The notes under the pieces are model-generated. The model saw nothing but the letters and a program-made list of their open reading frames with translations. It had not been told where the DNA came from and searched no databases. DNA of 5,041 bases from an uncultured bacterium (GTDB lineage Bacteria; Planctomycetota; Phycisphaerae; Phycisphaerales; SM1A02): assembly GCA_903918555.1 (NCBI GenBank), contig CAIXEV010000060.1, positions 1-5,041 on the forward strand. The letters are read 5' to 3'. Shown piece by piece: positions 1 to 5,041 of this stretch. Position numbers and translations under genes: made by a program. Position 1 is the stretch's first letter. The number at the start of each line of letters is the position of its first letter.

Positions 1-2
1 AA

Positions 3-84
3 TGGGCGGAGAGGGATTCGAACCCCCGAAGGCGAAGCCAACAGATTTACAGTCTGTCCTCGTTGACCACTTGAGTATCCGCCC
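3..84 (-). tRNA. tRNA-Tyr (anticodon GUA)
   Basis: This decodes UAU and UAC codons. Read on the minus strand, the acceptor stem GGGCGGA (84-78) pairs with TCCGCCC (10-4), and position 3 supplies an A discriminator. The anticodon arm is ACAGA / CTGTAAA / TCTGT, which puts GTA (plus-strand 48-50) at positions 34-36. The 13-nt variable region contains a GGC/GCC mini-stem, so this is the long-arm class II form expected of bacterial tRNA-Tyr. The T arm is GGGGG-TTCGAAT-CCCTC with one G-U pair. The gene does not encode CCA: the bases after the discriminator are TT. It lies 137 bp downstream of the channel gene on the same strand, and a promoter candidate in that gap suggests its own transcription unit. 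Confidence 0.97.
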
Positions 85-94
85 GAAGTGGGTT

Positions 95-110
95 CCCGCT
101 GGGGAGCGGG
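95..110 (-). other. Leader hairpin just upstream of tRNA-Tyr
   Basis: There is a perfect 6-bp inverted repeat, CCCGCT/AGCGGG, with a 4-nt loop. It starts about where a transcript from the candidate promoter at 117-145 would begin and ends 10 nt before the mature tRNA 5' end. No T run follows on the minus strand, so it does not look like an intrinsic terminator for the channel gene. It could be a 5' leader structure removed by RNase P processing; that role is inferred. Confidence 0.4.
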
Positions 111-116
111 TCGGAG

Positions 117-145
117 AGTCTACCCGCGCTTTTGAAGGGTCGCAA
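117..145 (-). promoter_or_regulatory. Candidate sigma-70-type promoter for tRNA-Tyr
   Basis: On the minus strand a -35-like TTGCGA (145-140) and a -10-like TAGACT (122-117) are separated by exactly 17 bp. Each matches the E. coli consensus at 4 of 6 positions. Transcription would start near 110 and give a leader of about 26 nt before the tRNA. Spacing and position are good, but the boxes are imperfect and promoter rules in this lineage are not well known to me. Confidence 0.45.
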
Positions 146-221
146 ATGCCTTGAATCCTCGCGGACGGAGACGGACCCGCAACGCCCGCGAATAACGGCT
201 CCGCGACCGCGACCGTGCGGC

Positions 222-1703
222 TCAGGCGATTCGAGCGGCCTGCATTTCGCGCGGATCCATGAAGCCAAGCGCGGTCGTTGACGGCGGCAGGTCGCCGGGG
301 CTCTGGTAGAGCCGCAGCCCGAACGCCGGCGCGGCAAGCGTCACGCGGTCGAGGATCGCGCCCTCGATGCTGGCGAGATCGGCTCCCGCGTCCGGCTTGA
401 TGAACGCGAGCAGATCGACCGGCACGCCGGTCGTGCCCGCCTCCTGCTGCGTCACCATGACGGGAAGCGACGCGTCGATCGCGGGGTGCGCCGCGAGCAT
501 GCGCTCGACGAACGCGCGGTACGCGCAGAGGTTCGTGACGGGCGCATCCCCCGCCGCCTTCCGCGCGCTCTCGGCGACGCCTTGCAGCGACGCGCTCGCC
601 GACAGCCGCTCGAGCTCGCTCGCGTCCAGCGCGCGCACCGCGCGCAGGTCGACGCGGAAACCGCGTCGCACGCGCCGCCCGGGCGCTCCGTGCTTCGATC
701 GATAGTTGAGCCACGGCTCCTGCACGAACCGCGAGATCGGCACCGAATGCACGGTGCCGTCGGCGTTCTGCACGCGCACGCTCGTCGTCTTGATCTCGGC
801 CACGCGTCCGTCGATCGAGTGCTGCTTCATCTCGACCCAGTCGCCCACGCGAATCGAGTCGTTCGCGGTGAGCATGATGTTCGCGACCAGCGAGAAGAGC
901 ACATCCTTGAACACCACGCCGATCACCGCGGCGACCGCGCCGAGCGCCGCGAGGAACACAAGCGGGCTCTTGCCGACCGCAAGCGCCGCCGCGGAAATGC
1001 CGCCGACGAACGCGATCACGACCATGCCGACCTGGCGGTATCCGCGCAGCGCGCCCGGGCGGTTGACCTCGGGCCGCGACGAGTAGAGCTCGTCCGCGAT
1101 CGCCATCGCGCGCGAGGCCGCCGCCATGCCGCGCAGAATCGCGAAGGCGACCGTGAGGTTCGCGACATTCGTCGCGACGATGACATTCAGGACACCCGCG
1201 TCGCCGAGCACGCCGAGCAGCCGCGCCACAAGCAGGAGCGCCGGAATCGCCGCCACCGCGGAGAACACCTTCGAATTGCGCACCGCATCCGCGATCGGCT
1301 TTCGGTGCGCCTTCTCGAGCGCCCGCGTCACCAGCGTGTCGAGCGCGCGACGCATCAGCAGCGCGACCGCGAACCCAAGGACGAACAGCACGCCGATCGC
1401 GATCGCGTTCCACGCCACCTGATGCTCGCGAAGCCACGCGCCGAAGCTCGTGTCGCCGATCGCCTCGACGATGTCAAGCGTCGCCTCGCGCATCGGGTCG
1501 TCCTTCTCGACGACCGCGGCGGCGGATTCCGCGCCGACCGCACCCGTCGTGCCTCCAGCGCCGGCGTCGCCCTGCGCGCCCGGCTGGCTCACCTCGGACA
1601 CGGCGCCCTTCGGCGCGGCGTCGACCGCCTGCGCTCCGACCACCTCGACCGACAGGAACGCGATTGCCGCGACGGACACGGCCAGCCATCTGTGCATGCT
1701 CAC
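222..1703 (-). CDS. MscS-family mechanosensitive channel, YbdG-like
   Basis: This 493-aa inner-membrane channel should open under membrane tension and release solutes during hypo-osmotic shock. Residues 5-24 look like a signal peptide, and an Ala/Gly-rich linker follows (about 26-66). Hydrophobic segments lie near 97-118, 146-166, 171-193 and 224-243. The last, 247-275, is the Ala/Gly-rich pore helix and runs into FKDVLFSLVANIML, then ANDSIRVGDWVEM and a beta domain (IDGRVAEIKTTSVRVQNADG). The C-terminal part (GRRVRRGFRVDL, VTNLCAYRAFVERMLAAHP, FGLRLYQSPGD) matches my memory of E. coli YbdG, the miniconductance channel, more closely than short MscS. I recall no cleavable signal peptide or long linker in E. 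coli YbdG. The chosen GTG start has GGAGGT 5 nt upstream; an ATG two codons in (1697) would have 11 nt. The gene is probably monocistronic, with a terminator just upstream and a tRNA promoter downstream. Confidence 0.9.
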   Translation of the reverse strand: MSMHRWLAVSVAAIAFLSVEVVGAQAVDAAPKGAVSEVSQPGAQGDAGAGGTTGAVGAESAAAVVEKDDPMREATLDIVEAIGDTSFGAWLREHQVAWNAIAIGVLFVLGFAVALLMRRALDTLVTRALEKAHRKPIADAVRNSKVFSAVAAIPALLLVARLLGVLGDAGVLNVIVATNVANLTVAFAILRGMAAASRAMAIADELYSSRPEVNRPGALRGYRQVGMVVIAFVGGISAAALAVGKSPLVFLAALGAVAAVIGVVFKDVLFSLVANIMLTANDSIRVGDWVEMKQHSIDGRVAEIKTTSVRVQNADGTVHSVPISRFVQEPWLNYRSKHGAPGRRVRRGFRVDLRAVRALDASELERLSASASLQGVAESARKAAGDAPVTNLCAYRAFVERMLAAHPAIDASLPVMVTQQEAGTTGVPVDLLAFIKPDAGADLASIEGAILDRVTLAAPAFGLRLYQSPGDLPPSTTALGFMDPREMQAARIA

Positions 1704-1708
1704 GATCG

Positions 1709-1714
1709 ACCTCC
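1709..1714 (-). promoter_or_regulatory. Ribosome binding site of the channel gene
   Basis: A strong Shine-Dalgarno sequence, GGAGGT, lies on the minus strand. It is 5 nt from the GTG at 1703 and 11 nt from the ATG at 1697, so the spacing favours GTG, though the ATG is not excluded. It is the clearest ribosome binding site in the window. Confidence 0.7.
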
Positions 1715-1745
1715 ATCTCGCGCAGCGTCACGCCCGCGTCGCGCG

Positions 1746-1751
1746 AGTGTA
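1746..1751 (-). promoter_or_regulatory. Candidate -10 box for the channel gene
   Basis: TACACT on the minus strand matches TATAAT at 4 of 6 positions. It would give a start site near 1739 and a 5' leader of about 36 nt that contains the ribosome binding site. I found no good -35 box at 16-18 bp, where the sequence overlaps the upstream terminator. The same CG(T/C)TACACTC string occurs just upstream of tRNA-Thr, which gives modest support. Confidence 0.35.
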
Positions 1752-1760
1752 ACGCAGCGG

Positions 1761-1793
1761 AAAAAGCACGACGCCCGCCGAAGCGGGCGCGTG
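1761..1793 (-). terminator. Intrinsic terminator of the phosphatase-like gene
   Basis: Minus-strand transcripts that pass the stop codon at 1815 meet a hairpin after 21 nt. Arms 1793-1783 and 1778-1767 form 11 base pairs (CACG then CGCCCGC) with a single bulged base at 1771. The loop at 1782-1779 reads TTCG closed by C-G, the very stable C(UUCG)G tetraloop. Five T residues (1765-1761) follow after one C. This is a textbook Rho-independent terminator, and it should separate the phosphatase-like gene from the channel gene. Confidence 0.85.
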
Positions 1794-1814
1794 AAGTCCT
1801 GTGGTCGGCGGCGA

Positions 1815-3233
1815 TCAGCCCGCGGCCAGCGCCACGGGGCGCTGCATGTACTCGGGCGGCTTGATGCCGAAGTTCTGGATGATCGCGGGCGCGATGTCGA
1901 GGTTTCCGATCGTGGGGCGATCGGCCTTGACCGCGCGGTCCTTCGGGTCGTAGATGAAGAGGCAACCCTGCGGGATGTGGTACGCGCTCGAGCCCGACTT
2001 GTCCTGGATCTCCTGGTTGAAGAGACCGAGGCTGTCGAACGACATCTTCTTGCCGTGCAGCGTCGCGGCGTGCTTCGACTCGTCGATGCCGGTGTGGCCC
2101 ATGTCGATCGAGAAGAATCCCGCCTCGCGGCGACGGAAGCCCACGGGCTTGCCATCGATCGCGAACCCAGACATCGCCTCGTGGAACTTCGTCTCGAGAC
2201 CCGGCGTCACCGCGAGGTTGTGCTGCGGCAGCATCGCCGGGCGCAGCGACCAGTCCTCCGGCTCGAAGCCGATCGCGCGCATGAACTTCGTCAGGTCGCG
2301 GATGTAGAGCTGCGTCGCGACCTCCTCGGCCTTGGTCGCGGCCTGGCCCATGCTCGTCGCCACCCAGACCTGGAAATCAGGGTTGTTGTCGGCGAACTCG
2401 ACGAGGCGCGCGAACATCCGGTCCGCCTGGCGCATCGTCCAGTCGATCTCGGCGCGATAGGTGCGGATCCACTCATCCGAGAAGCCCATCTCGTCGTACT
2501 CCTCGGGGAAGCTGGCCGCCCAGAAGCGGTGCATCGACGAGGCGACATGGTTCGTGAAGAAGGTCGTGAAGCCGGGCTTCGTGCGCTCGAGCTGCTTCAT
2601 GAAGATGTCGAACGCAAGCACCGACTGGAAGGTGCGGCGACGCACGACCTTCCACTTCTCCGCGCGCTCCGACATCAGCTGGCCCGCGACGCTCGCGAGC
2701 GTGTTGAGCTTGAGGCCGAGCTCGGGCGCGTTCGCGAGCACCTGCAGGGCCTTCGCCCACGGCACGCCGCGCTGCACATTGCGCGCGCTTTCGCGCGCCA
2801 TGCTGAGGTTGAAGTCCTGGAAGACGCTGACCTTCTTCGGAAAGCACTCCGAACCCGCGGCGAAGGTGTCGGGGATGTAGAAGTCGTAGCCCTCGAGGTC
2901 CTTCGGCATCGGGTACGAGTGCAGCGACCCGAACATGCCGACGCGCACGCCGTTCTTGCGGAGGAATTCCCACAGCGGCGGATACGCGCGGTCGATCTCG
3001 CTCAGGTCCTGGCCGAACTCGGTGACGCGGTGCTGCTCGTCGTTGACGCCGCGGTGAACGCCCGGCCAGGTCATCCACGGGGTGAGCGAACTGACATCCT
3101 GCGTGAGCGTGCCGTACTGGCGGCAACCGGGAAGGCGGCTGGCCATGACCGAGTCGGGCGCCCAACGAATGAACTGGTCGAGGATCTTGAACGGAACCTC
3201 GTTCATCTCAAAGAGGACGATCTTGCGTTGCAT
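1815..3233 (-). CDS. Alkaline-phosphatase-superfamily-like protein (phosphodiesterase/pyrophosphatase type)
   Basis: The 472-aa product has no signal peptide or membrane segment, so it is probably cytoplasmic. Its plan resembles the type I phosphodiesterase/nucleotide pyrophosphatase branch of the alkaline phosphatase superfamily. It opens with a strand and acidic motif, KIVLFEMNEVP (4-14), where a metal ligand normally sits. SLTPWMTWPGVHRG (49-62) follows and could hold the Thr nucleophile, perhaps T55. Next come FGSLHSYP (101-108), TTFFTNHVASSMHRFW (223-238, candidate ligands H229 and H235), SAYHIPQG (416-423, candidate H419) and NLDIAPAIIQNFGI (444-457), which resembles the family's C-terminal 'DxxPTxLxxxGI' signature. 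The usual [S/T]DHG metal motif appears to be replaced by VATSMGQ (291-297). The substrate is unknown. The frame stays open to a TTG at 3338, but the fold begins at residue 4 of the ATG chosen here. Only a weak GAAAG precedes this ATG. The superfamily call is moderate and the substrate is not called. Confidence 0.65.
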   Translation of the reverse strand: MQRKIVLFEMNEVPFKILDQFIRWAPDSVMASRLPGCRQYGTLTQDVSSLTPWMTWPGVHRGVNDEQHRVTEFGQDLSEIDRAYPPLWEFLRKNGVRVGMFGSLHSYPMPKDLEGYDFYIPDTFAAGSECFPKKVSVFQDFNLSMARESARNVQRGVPWAKALQVLANAPELGLKLNTLASVAGQLMSERAEKWKVVRRRTFQSVLAFDIFMKQLERTKPGFTTFFTNHVASSMHRFWAASFPEEYDEMGFSDEWIRTYRAEIDWTMRQADRMFARLVEFADNNPDFQVWVATSMGQAATKAEEVATQLYIRDLTKFMRAIGFEPEDWSLRPAMLPQHNLAVTPGLETKFHEAMSGFAIDGKPVGFRRREAGFFSIDMGHTGIDESKHAATLHGKKMSFDSLGLFNQEIQDKSGSSAYHIPQGCLFIYDPKDRAVKADRPTIGNLDIAPAIIQNFGIKPPEYMQRPVALAAG

Positions 3234-3309
3234 AGGTATCTTTCGGCGAGAGCATGGGACGCGCTGAAACGCGTCAAAGTGACGGGTAACTGCGGCGAAC
3301 GCCGCGGTC

Positions 3310-3338
3310 ACCGTACTCTTTAGTCGGTCGGACGCCAA
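3310..3338 (-). promoter_or_regulatory. Candidate promoter of the phosphatase-like gene
   Basis: Minus-strand TTGGCG (3338-3333, 4 of 6 to TTGACA) and TACGGT (3315-3310, 3 of 6 to TATAAT) are separated by 17 bp. The predicted start near 3303 leaves a leader of about 70 nt that includes the 3258-3275 hairpin. The -35 box overlaps the palindrome at 3334-3349, which would suit a repressor or activator site. The -10 box is poor and other arrangements are possible. Confidence 0.3.
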
Positions 3339-3349
3339 TTAGAATTGGC
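3334..3349. promoter_or_regulatory. Perfect palindrome GCCAATT-AG-AATTGGC, possible operator
   Basis: These are 7-bp arms with a 2-bp centre, AT-rich inside a GC-rich region. The site overlaps the -35 part of the candidate promoter for the phosphatase-like gene. The short centre is more typical of a dimeric protein-binding site than of an RNA hairpin, and no T run follows on either strand. I cannot name a regulator. Confidence 0.35.
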
Positions 3350-3459
3350 TAAAACATCCGCATCGTTCGCGATTCGGCCCGAGCCGATCCAAGCCCCATA
3401 AGTCGCGGGGGATCCCCCGACGGTCTCGCCTCGACTTTGAGGCTCTTGCCACCGAACGA

Positions 3460-3532
3460 AGCCGCCTACCGGAATCGAACCGGCAACCTCCAGATTACAA
3501 ATCAGGTGCTCTGCCAATTGAGCTAAGGCGGC
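3460..3532 (-). tRNA. tRNA-Thr (anticodon UGU)
   Basis: This reads ACA and probably other ACN codons. The 73-nt cloverleaf on the minus strand has acceptor GCCGCCT (3532-3526) paired with AGGCGGC (3467-3461), D arm GCTC/GAGC, and T arm GCCGG-TTCGAAT-CCGGT with one G-U pair. The anticodon loop is TTTGTAA, which places TGT (plus-strand 3497-3499) after the invariant T33. The discriminator is U and CCA is not encoded. The anticodon stem is CCTGA/TCTGG, so positions 29 and 41 (plus-strand 3504 and 3492) form a U-U mismatch. The other four stem pairs are intact, and the D and T arms look fully functional. Confidence 0.95.
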
Positions 3533-3544
3533 GGGAGGACCGGG

Positions 3545-3550
3545 AGTGTA
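3545..3550 (-). promoter_or_regulatory. Candidate -10 box for tRNA-Thr
   Basis: TACACT on the minus strand lies 12 nt before the mature tRNA 5' end, which would give a start site near 3538 and a leader of about six nt. The only -35-like string is TTTCCG at a long 19-bp spacing, so the upstream box is weak. The flanking bases match the candidate -10 box of the channel gene. Confidence 0.35.
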
Positions 3551-3586
3551 GCGGAGCGCCGCGCAGAGACGGAAACGCCCACGAAC

Positions 3587-3613
3587 ACCCGCGCGGGTTG
3601 CCGACTTGCGCGG
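3587..3613 (-). other. Inverted repeats downstream of the SUMF1-domain gene
   Basis: A 12-bp perfect palindrome, ACCCGCGCGGGT (3587-3598), overlaps an alternative 6-bp stem, CCGCGC (3589-3594) with GCGCGG (3608-3613). Both lie 24-50 nt past the stop codon at 3637. On the minus strand only a short GTGTTCG follows rather than a real T run, so this is at most a weak terminator for the secreted-protein gene. Confidence 0.3.
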
Positions 3614-3636
3614 AGAACCAGCGCGGCGCGGGCCGC

Positions 3637-4755
3637 TCACGGATTCCGCGCGACGCGGAAGCCCGTGCAGAAGTTCGCCGTCGTCGGAACATTGACATCG
3701 CGCCACGATGCGCGCAGGAAGTCGCTCGGATCGACCCACGAGCCGCCGCGAATGACGCGGCCGGTTCCCGTCGACGGCCCCTGCGGGTTGACCGACGGGC
3801 TCGACGCGTAGTAGGTGTCCGAGTAGAGGTCGTTCATCCACTCGATCACGCCGCCGGCCATGTCGTGGAATCCAAGCGCGTTCGCGGGCTTCAGGCCGAC
3901 GACCTTCGTTCCCCACGCCGGCGTGCCCGGGCTGCCGTTGTTGCCGGCGAACCAGCCGATGCCGGGCGCGAACGCGTCGTCGCTCGAGCCGGTCGGCGCG
4001 CTCGGCGTCGAGTGGAACGCGGCCGTGGTTCCCGCGCGATACGCGTACTCCCACTCGGCCTCGGTCGGAAGCCGCATGCCCGTCGCGGTCAGGAAGCCTT
4101 GGATCGCGTTCCACGACACCATCTCGACCGGCCGATTCGCGGCGTTCGGATAGGCGGCGCCCTTGAAGAACGACGGGTTCGAACCGGTGATCGCGCTCCA
4201 CTGCGACTGCCGGACTTCACATCGGCCGAGATAGAAGGCGTTCGAGATCGTGACCGTGTGAACGGGGCTCTCGTCGACCCCGCACGCGAACGCGACCGAC
4301 GCCGAGCACCCCATGTCGAAGGTGCCCGCCGGAACGAGAAGCATCTCGATGTTCGTGCCGTTGTCGCGCACGCGCCACGGGAGGCCCGTCGCCGCGATCG
4401 CCTTGCGGAGCGCGGAGTTGGTGACGACCGCTGGGTCGGGCGCCTGCTCGAGCACCGTCGCCCACGGAACCGGGTTGCACGAAGCGCCCCAGAGCGAGAG
4501 CAGCGCGCCGAGATCGGCGGCGTCGACGGCACCGTCGCGATTGAGGTCGGCAGCGCAGCCGGTGCACGCGCCCCACGCGCCCAGGACCGTCGCGAGGTCT
4601 GCCGCGCCGACGACGCGGTCGCCGTTCAGGTCGGCGTCGCATGCGGTCTGGCCATGCGCGACCGACGCGGCGCCAAGCGATGTCGCGAGCGCCAGCGCGG
4701 CGCCGAGGATGGATCTCGTGCGATCGACATGTCGGTTGACAGATGCGCTCTTCAT
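3637..4755 (-). CDS. Secreted SUMF1 (FGE-sulfatase) domain protein with dockerin-like repeats
   Basis: The 372-aa product has a signal peptide (basic 1-14, hydrophobic 16-33, cleavage near AHGQ-TA at 33-38). Two dockerin-type calcium loops follow, DLNGDRVVGAAD (42-53) and DLNRDGAVDAAD (70-81), each ending in a 'LxxWG' helix. From about 137 to 370 lies a formylglycine-generating-enzyme/SUMF1 fold: MLLVPAGTFDMGC, DESPVHTVTISNAFYLGRCEVRQSQW, RLPTEAEWEYAYRAG, LGFHDMAGGVIEWMND, VIRGGSWVDPSDFLRASWRDV and CTGFRVAR. Active FGE enzymes have two catalytic cysteines just after the GGS(Y/W) motif. Here those positions appear to be D342 and L347, so sulfatase activation is unlikely; binding or another secreted role is more plausible. 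The frame extends upstream to 4956, but the ATG at 4755 begins the signal peptide and has AAGGGG 7 nt upstream. The dockerin module suggests surface attachment or assembly, but no cohesin partner is visible. Confidence 0.88.
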   Translation of the reverse strand: MKSASVNRHVDRTRSILGAALALATSLGAASVAHGQTACDADLNGDRVVGAADLATVLGAWGACTGCAADLNRDGAVDAADLGALLSLWGASCNPVPWATVLEQAPDPAVVTNSALRKAIAATGLPWRVRDNGTNIEMLLVPAGTFDMGCSASVAFACGVDESPVHTVTISNAFYLGRCEVRQSQWSAITGSNPSFFKGAAYPNAANRPVEMVSWNAIQGFLTATGMRLPTEAEWEYAYRAGTTAAFHSTPSAPTGSSDDAFAPGIGWFAGNNGSPGTPAWGTKVVGLKPANALGFHDMAGGVIEWMNDLYSDTYYASSPSVNPQGPSTGTGRVIRGGSWVDPSDFLRASWRDVNVPTTANFCTGFRVARNP

Positions 4756-4954
4756 CGTGCGGCCCCTTGGATTCGCCCGGAGACGATGCGCGCGCATGCA
4801 CCTGCGCCGCGCGCCCCGCCCCGAACGGGATCCACCGTACCTGAGGCAACACGCGCACTGAGGTGGAAAATGACCTGTTTCCTTGCAAACGAGCCGCCCT
4901 CTCGGCCTGCCTCTACCATGTCGACCCTGCTTCGAGGCTCGGAATCCAGCGCCC
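4756..4954. other. Divergent intergenic region between the secreted-protein gene and mnmG
   Basis: This 199-bp gap must hold the promoters of two genes that point away from each other. The most AT-rich patch is around 4865-4890 (GGAAAATGACC, GTTTCCTTGCAAA). I could not find a convincing pair of -35 and -10 boxes on either strand. AAGGGG on the minus strand (4768-4763) is the likely ribosome binding site of the secreted-protein gene. No small gene is supported here. Confidence 0.5.
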
Positions 4955-5041
4955 ATGCACGCACCCGCCCCGCACTCCCCCGCCGCGCTCCGCGACGCCG
5001 ACCGCTACGAAGTCGTCGTCATCGGCGGCGGCCACGCAGGC
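4955..5041 (+). CDS. mnmG: tRNA uridine-5-carboxymethylaminomethyl modification enzyme MnmG (5' end only)
   Basis: Only the first 29 codons are present, and the gene runs off the right edge. The translation ends in YEVVVIGGGHAG (residues 18-29), the first beta strand and GxGxxG-type FAD-binding loop. The His after the glycines (GGGHAG) is typical of MnmG/GidA openings such as 'DVIIIGGGHAG' and rare in other flavoproteins. With MnmE, MnmG makes the cmnm5 modification at wobble U34 of several tRNAs in the cytoplasm. The ATG at 4955 adds about 17 Ala/Pro/His-rich residues before the fold, somewhat longer than in E. coli. No strong ribosome binding site is visible, only GGA at 4941. An upstream ATG at 4918 is out of frame. 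The remaining doubt is whether a related FAD protein such as TrmFO could share this start; GGGHAG favours MnmG. Confidence 0.85.
   Translation, partial: MHAPAPHSPAALRDADRYEVVVIGGGHAG

Larger units (their letters stand above)
3234..3459. other. Intergenic spacer dense in inverted repeats
   Basis: No gene is apparent here. Seven short inverted repeats follow one another: 3258-3275 (6-bp arms GACGCG, 6-nt loop), 3289-3308 (core arms GCGGC/GCCGC), 3310-3328 (7 bp with one bulge), 3334-3349 (perfect 7-bp arms GCCAATT, 2-nt centre), 3371-3389 (7 bp with one bulged base), 3402-3421 (centred on CGGGGGATCCCCCG) and 3428-3443 (5-bp arms GCCTC). None is followed by a T run on the minus strand, so I see no intrinsic terminator for tRNA-Thr. 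The spacer should hold the phosphatase-like gene's promoter and 5' leader. High GC content makes some of the hairpins likely by chance. Confidence 0.5.

Noticed and set aside
486..3323. A 945-codon open frame on the plus strand, antisense to the channel and phosphatase-like genes
   Set aside because: It is rich in Arg, His, Asp, Glu and Ala with no recognisable domain, runs straight through a clear intrinsic terminator and two well-supported minus-strand genes, and is the expected mirror of GC-rich codon usage.
3234..3338. N-terminal extension of the phosphatase-like gene to a TTG at 3338
   Set aside because: The added 35 residues are unrelated to the fold, which begins at residue 4 of the ATG form, and they would run through hairpins and the promoter candidate.
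3306..3355. Possible degenerate tRNA remnant, because TTTTAGCCAATT resembles a tRNA 5' half
   Set aside because: No acceptor, T arm or anticodon stem can be drawn; the likeness is limited to a few bases and the palindrome explains the sequence better.
3402..3421. Hairpin centred on CGGGGGATCCCCCG as a terminator for tRNA-Thr
   Set aside because: The stem is strong but no T run follows on the minus strand, so it does not meet the criteria for an intrinsic terminator.
3320..4201. A 293-codon minus-strand frame crossing tRNA-Thr and the 3' part of the SUMF1-domain gene
   Set aside because: It overlaps the tRNA and the clearly homologous SUMF1 frame, and its Arg/Gly-rich translation has no domain signal.
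4756..4956. N-terminal extension of the SUMF1-domain gene to 4956
   Set aside because: It would overlap the start of mnmG and bury the signal peptide; the ATG at 4755 has a good ribosome binding site and begins a normal signal sequence.
1..5041. A novel defence system, mobile element or CRISPR array
   Set aside because: I found no spaced direct repeats, transposase, integrase, terminal inverted repeats or defence-type domains; the content is ordinary chromosomal genes and tRNAs.

Overview
This is a GC-rich bacterial window with four protein genes, one of them cut by the right edge, and two tRNA genes. Everything is on the minus strand except the last gene. The best lineage guess is Planctomycetota, probably class Phycisphaerae. 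The main clue is a secreted protein at 3637-4755 that carries two dockerin-like calcium loops of the form 'ADLNxDGxVxxADLxxLLxxWG'. This tail is characteristic of Phycisphaerae secreted proteins, and here it is fused to a formylglycine-generating-enzyme-type (SUMF1) domain. This assignment is an inference from protein style; no marker gene fixes it.

Layout from left to right: tRNA-Tyr(GUA) at 3-84 with a plausible promoter and a small leader hairpin. A YbdG-type MscS-family mechanosensitive channel lies at 222-1703. A strong intrinsic terminator with a C(UUCG)G loop (1761-1793) separates it from the gene transcribed ahead of it. That gene, 1815-3233, encodes an alkaline-phosphatase-superfamily-like protein whose usual metal-binding DHG motif is altered. 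A 226-bp spacer dense in inverted repeats (3234-3459) follows, then tRNA-Thr(UGU) at 3460-3532, the SUMF1/dockerin secreted protein at 3637-4755, a divergent intergenic region (4756-4954), and the first 29 codons of mnmG on the plus strand.

The genes do not form one pathway. The terminator, the tRNA genes and the separate candidate promoters suggest single-gene transcription units: osmotic protection at the inner membrane (channel), an uncertain hydrolase, a secreted or surface protein, and tRNA supply and modification. I saw no CRISPR array, insertion sequence, phage gene or defence system. The points most worth a second look are the cluster of inverted repeats before the phosphatase-like gene, the altered metal site of that protein, the U-U mismatch in the tRNA-Thr anticodon stem, and the loss of the catalytic cysteines in the SUMF1 domain.
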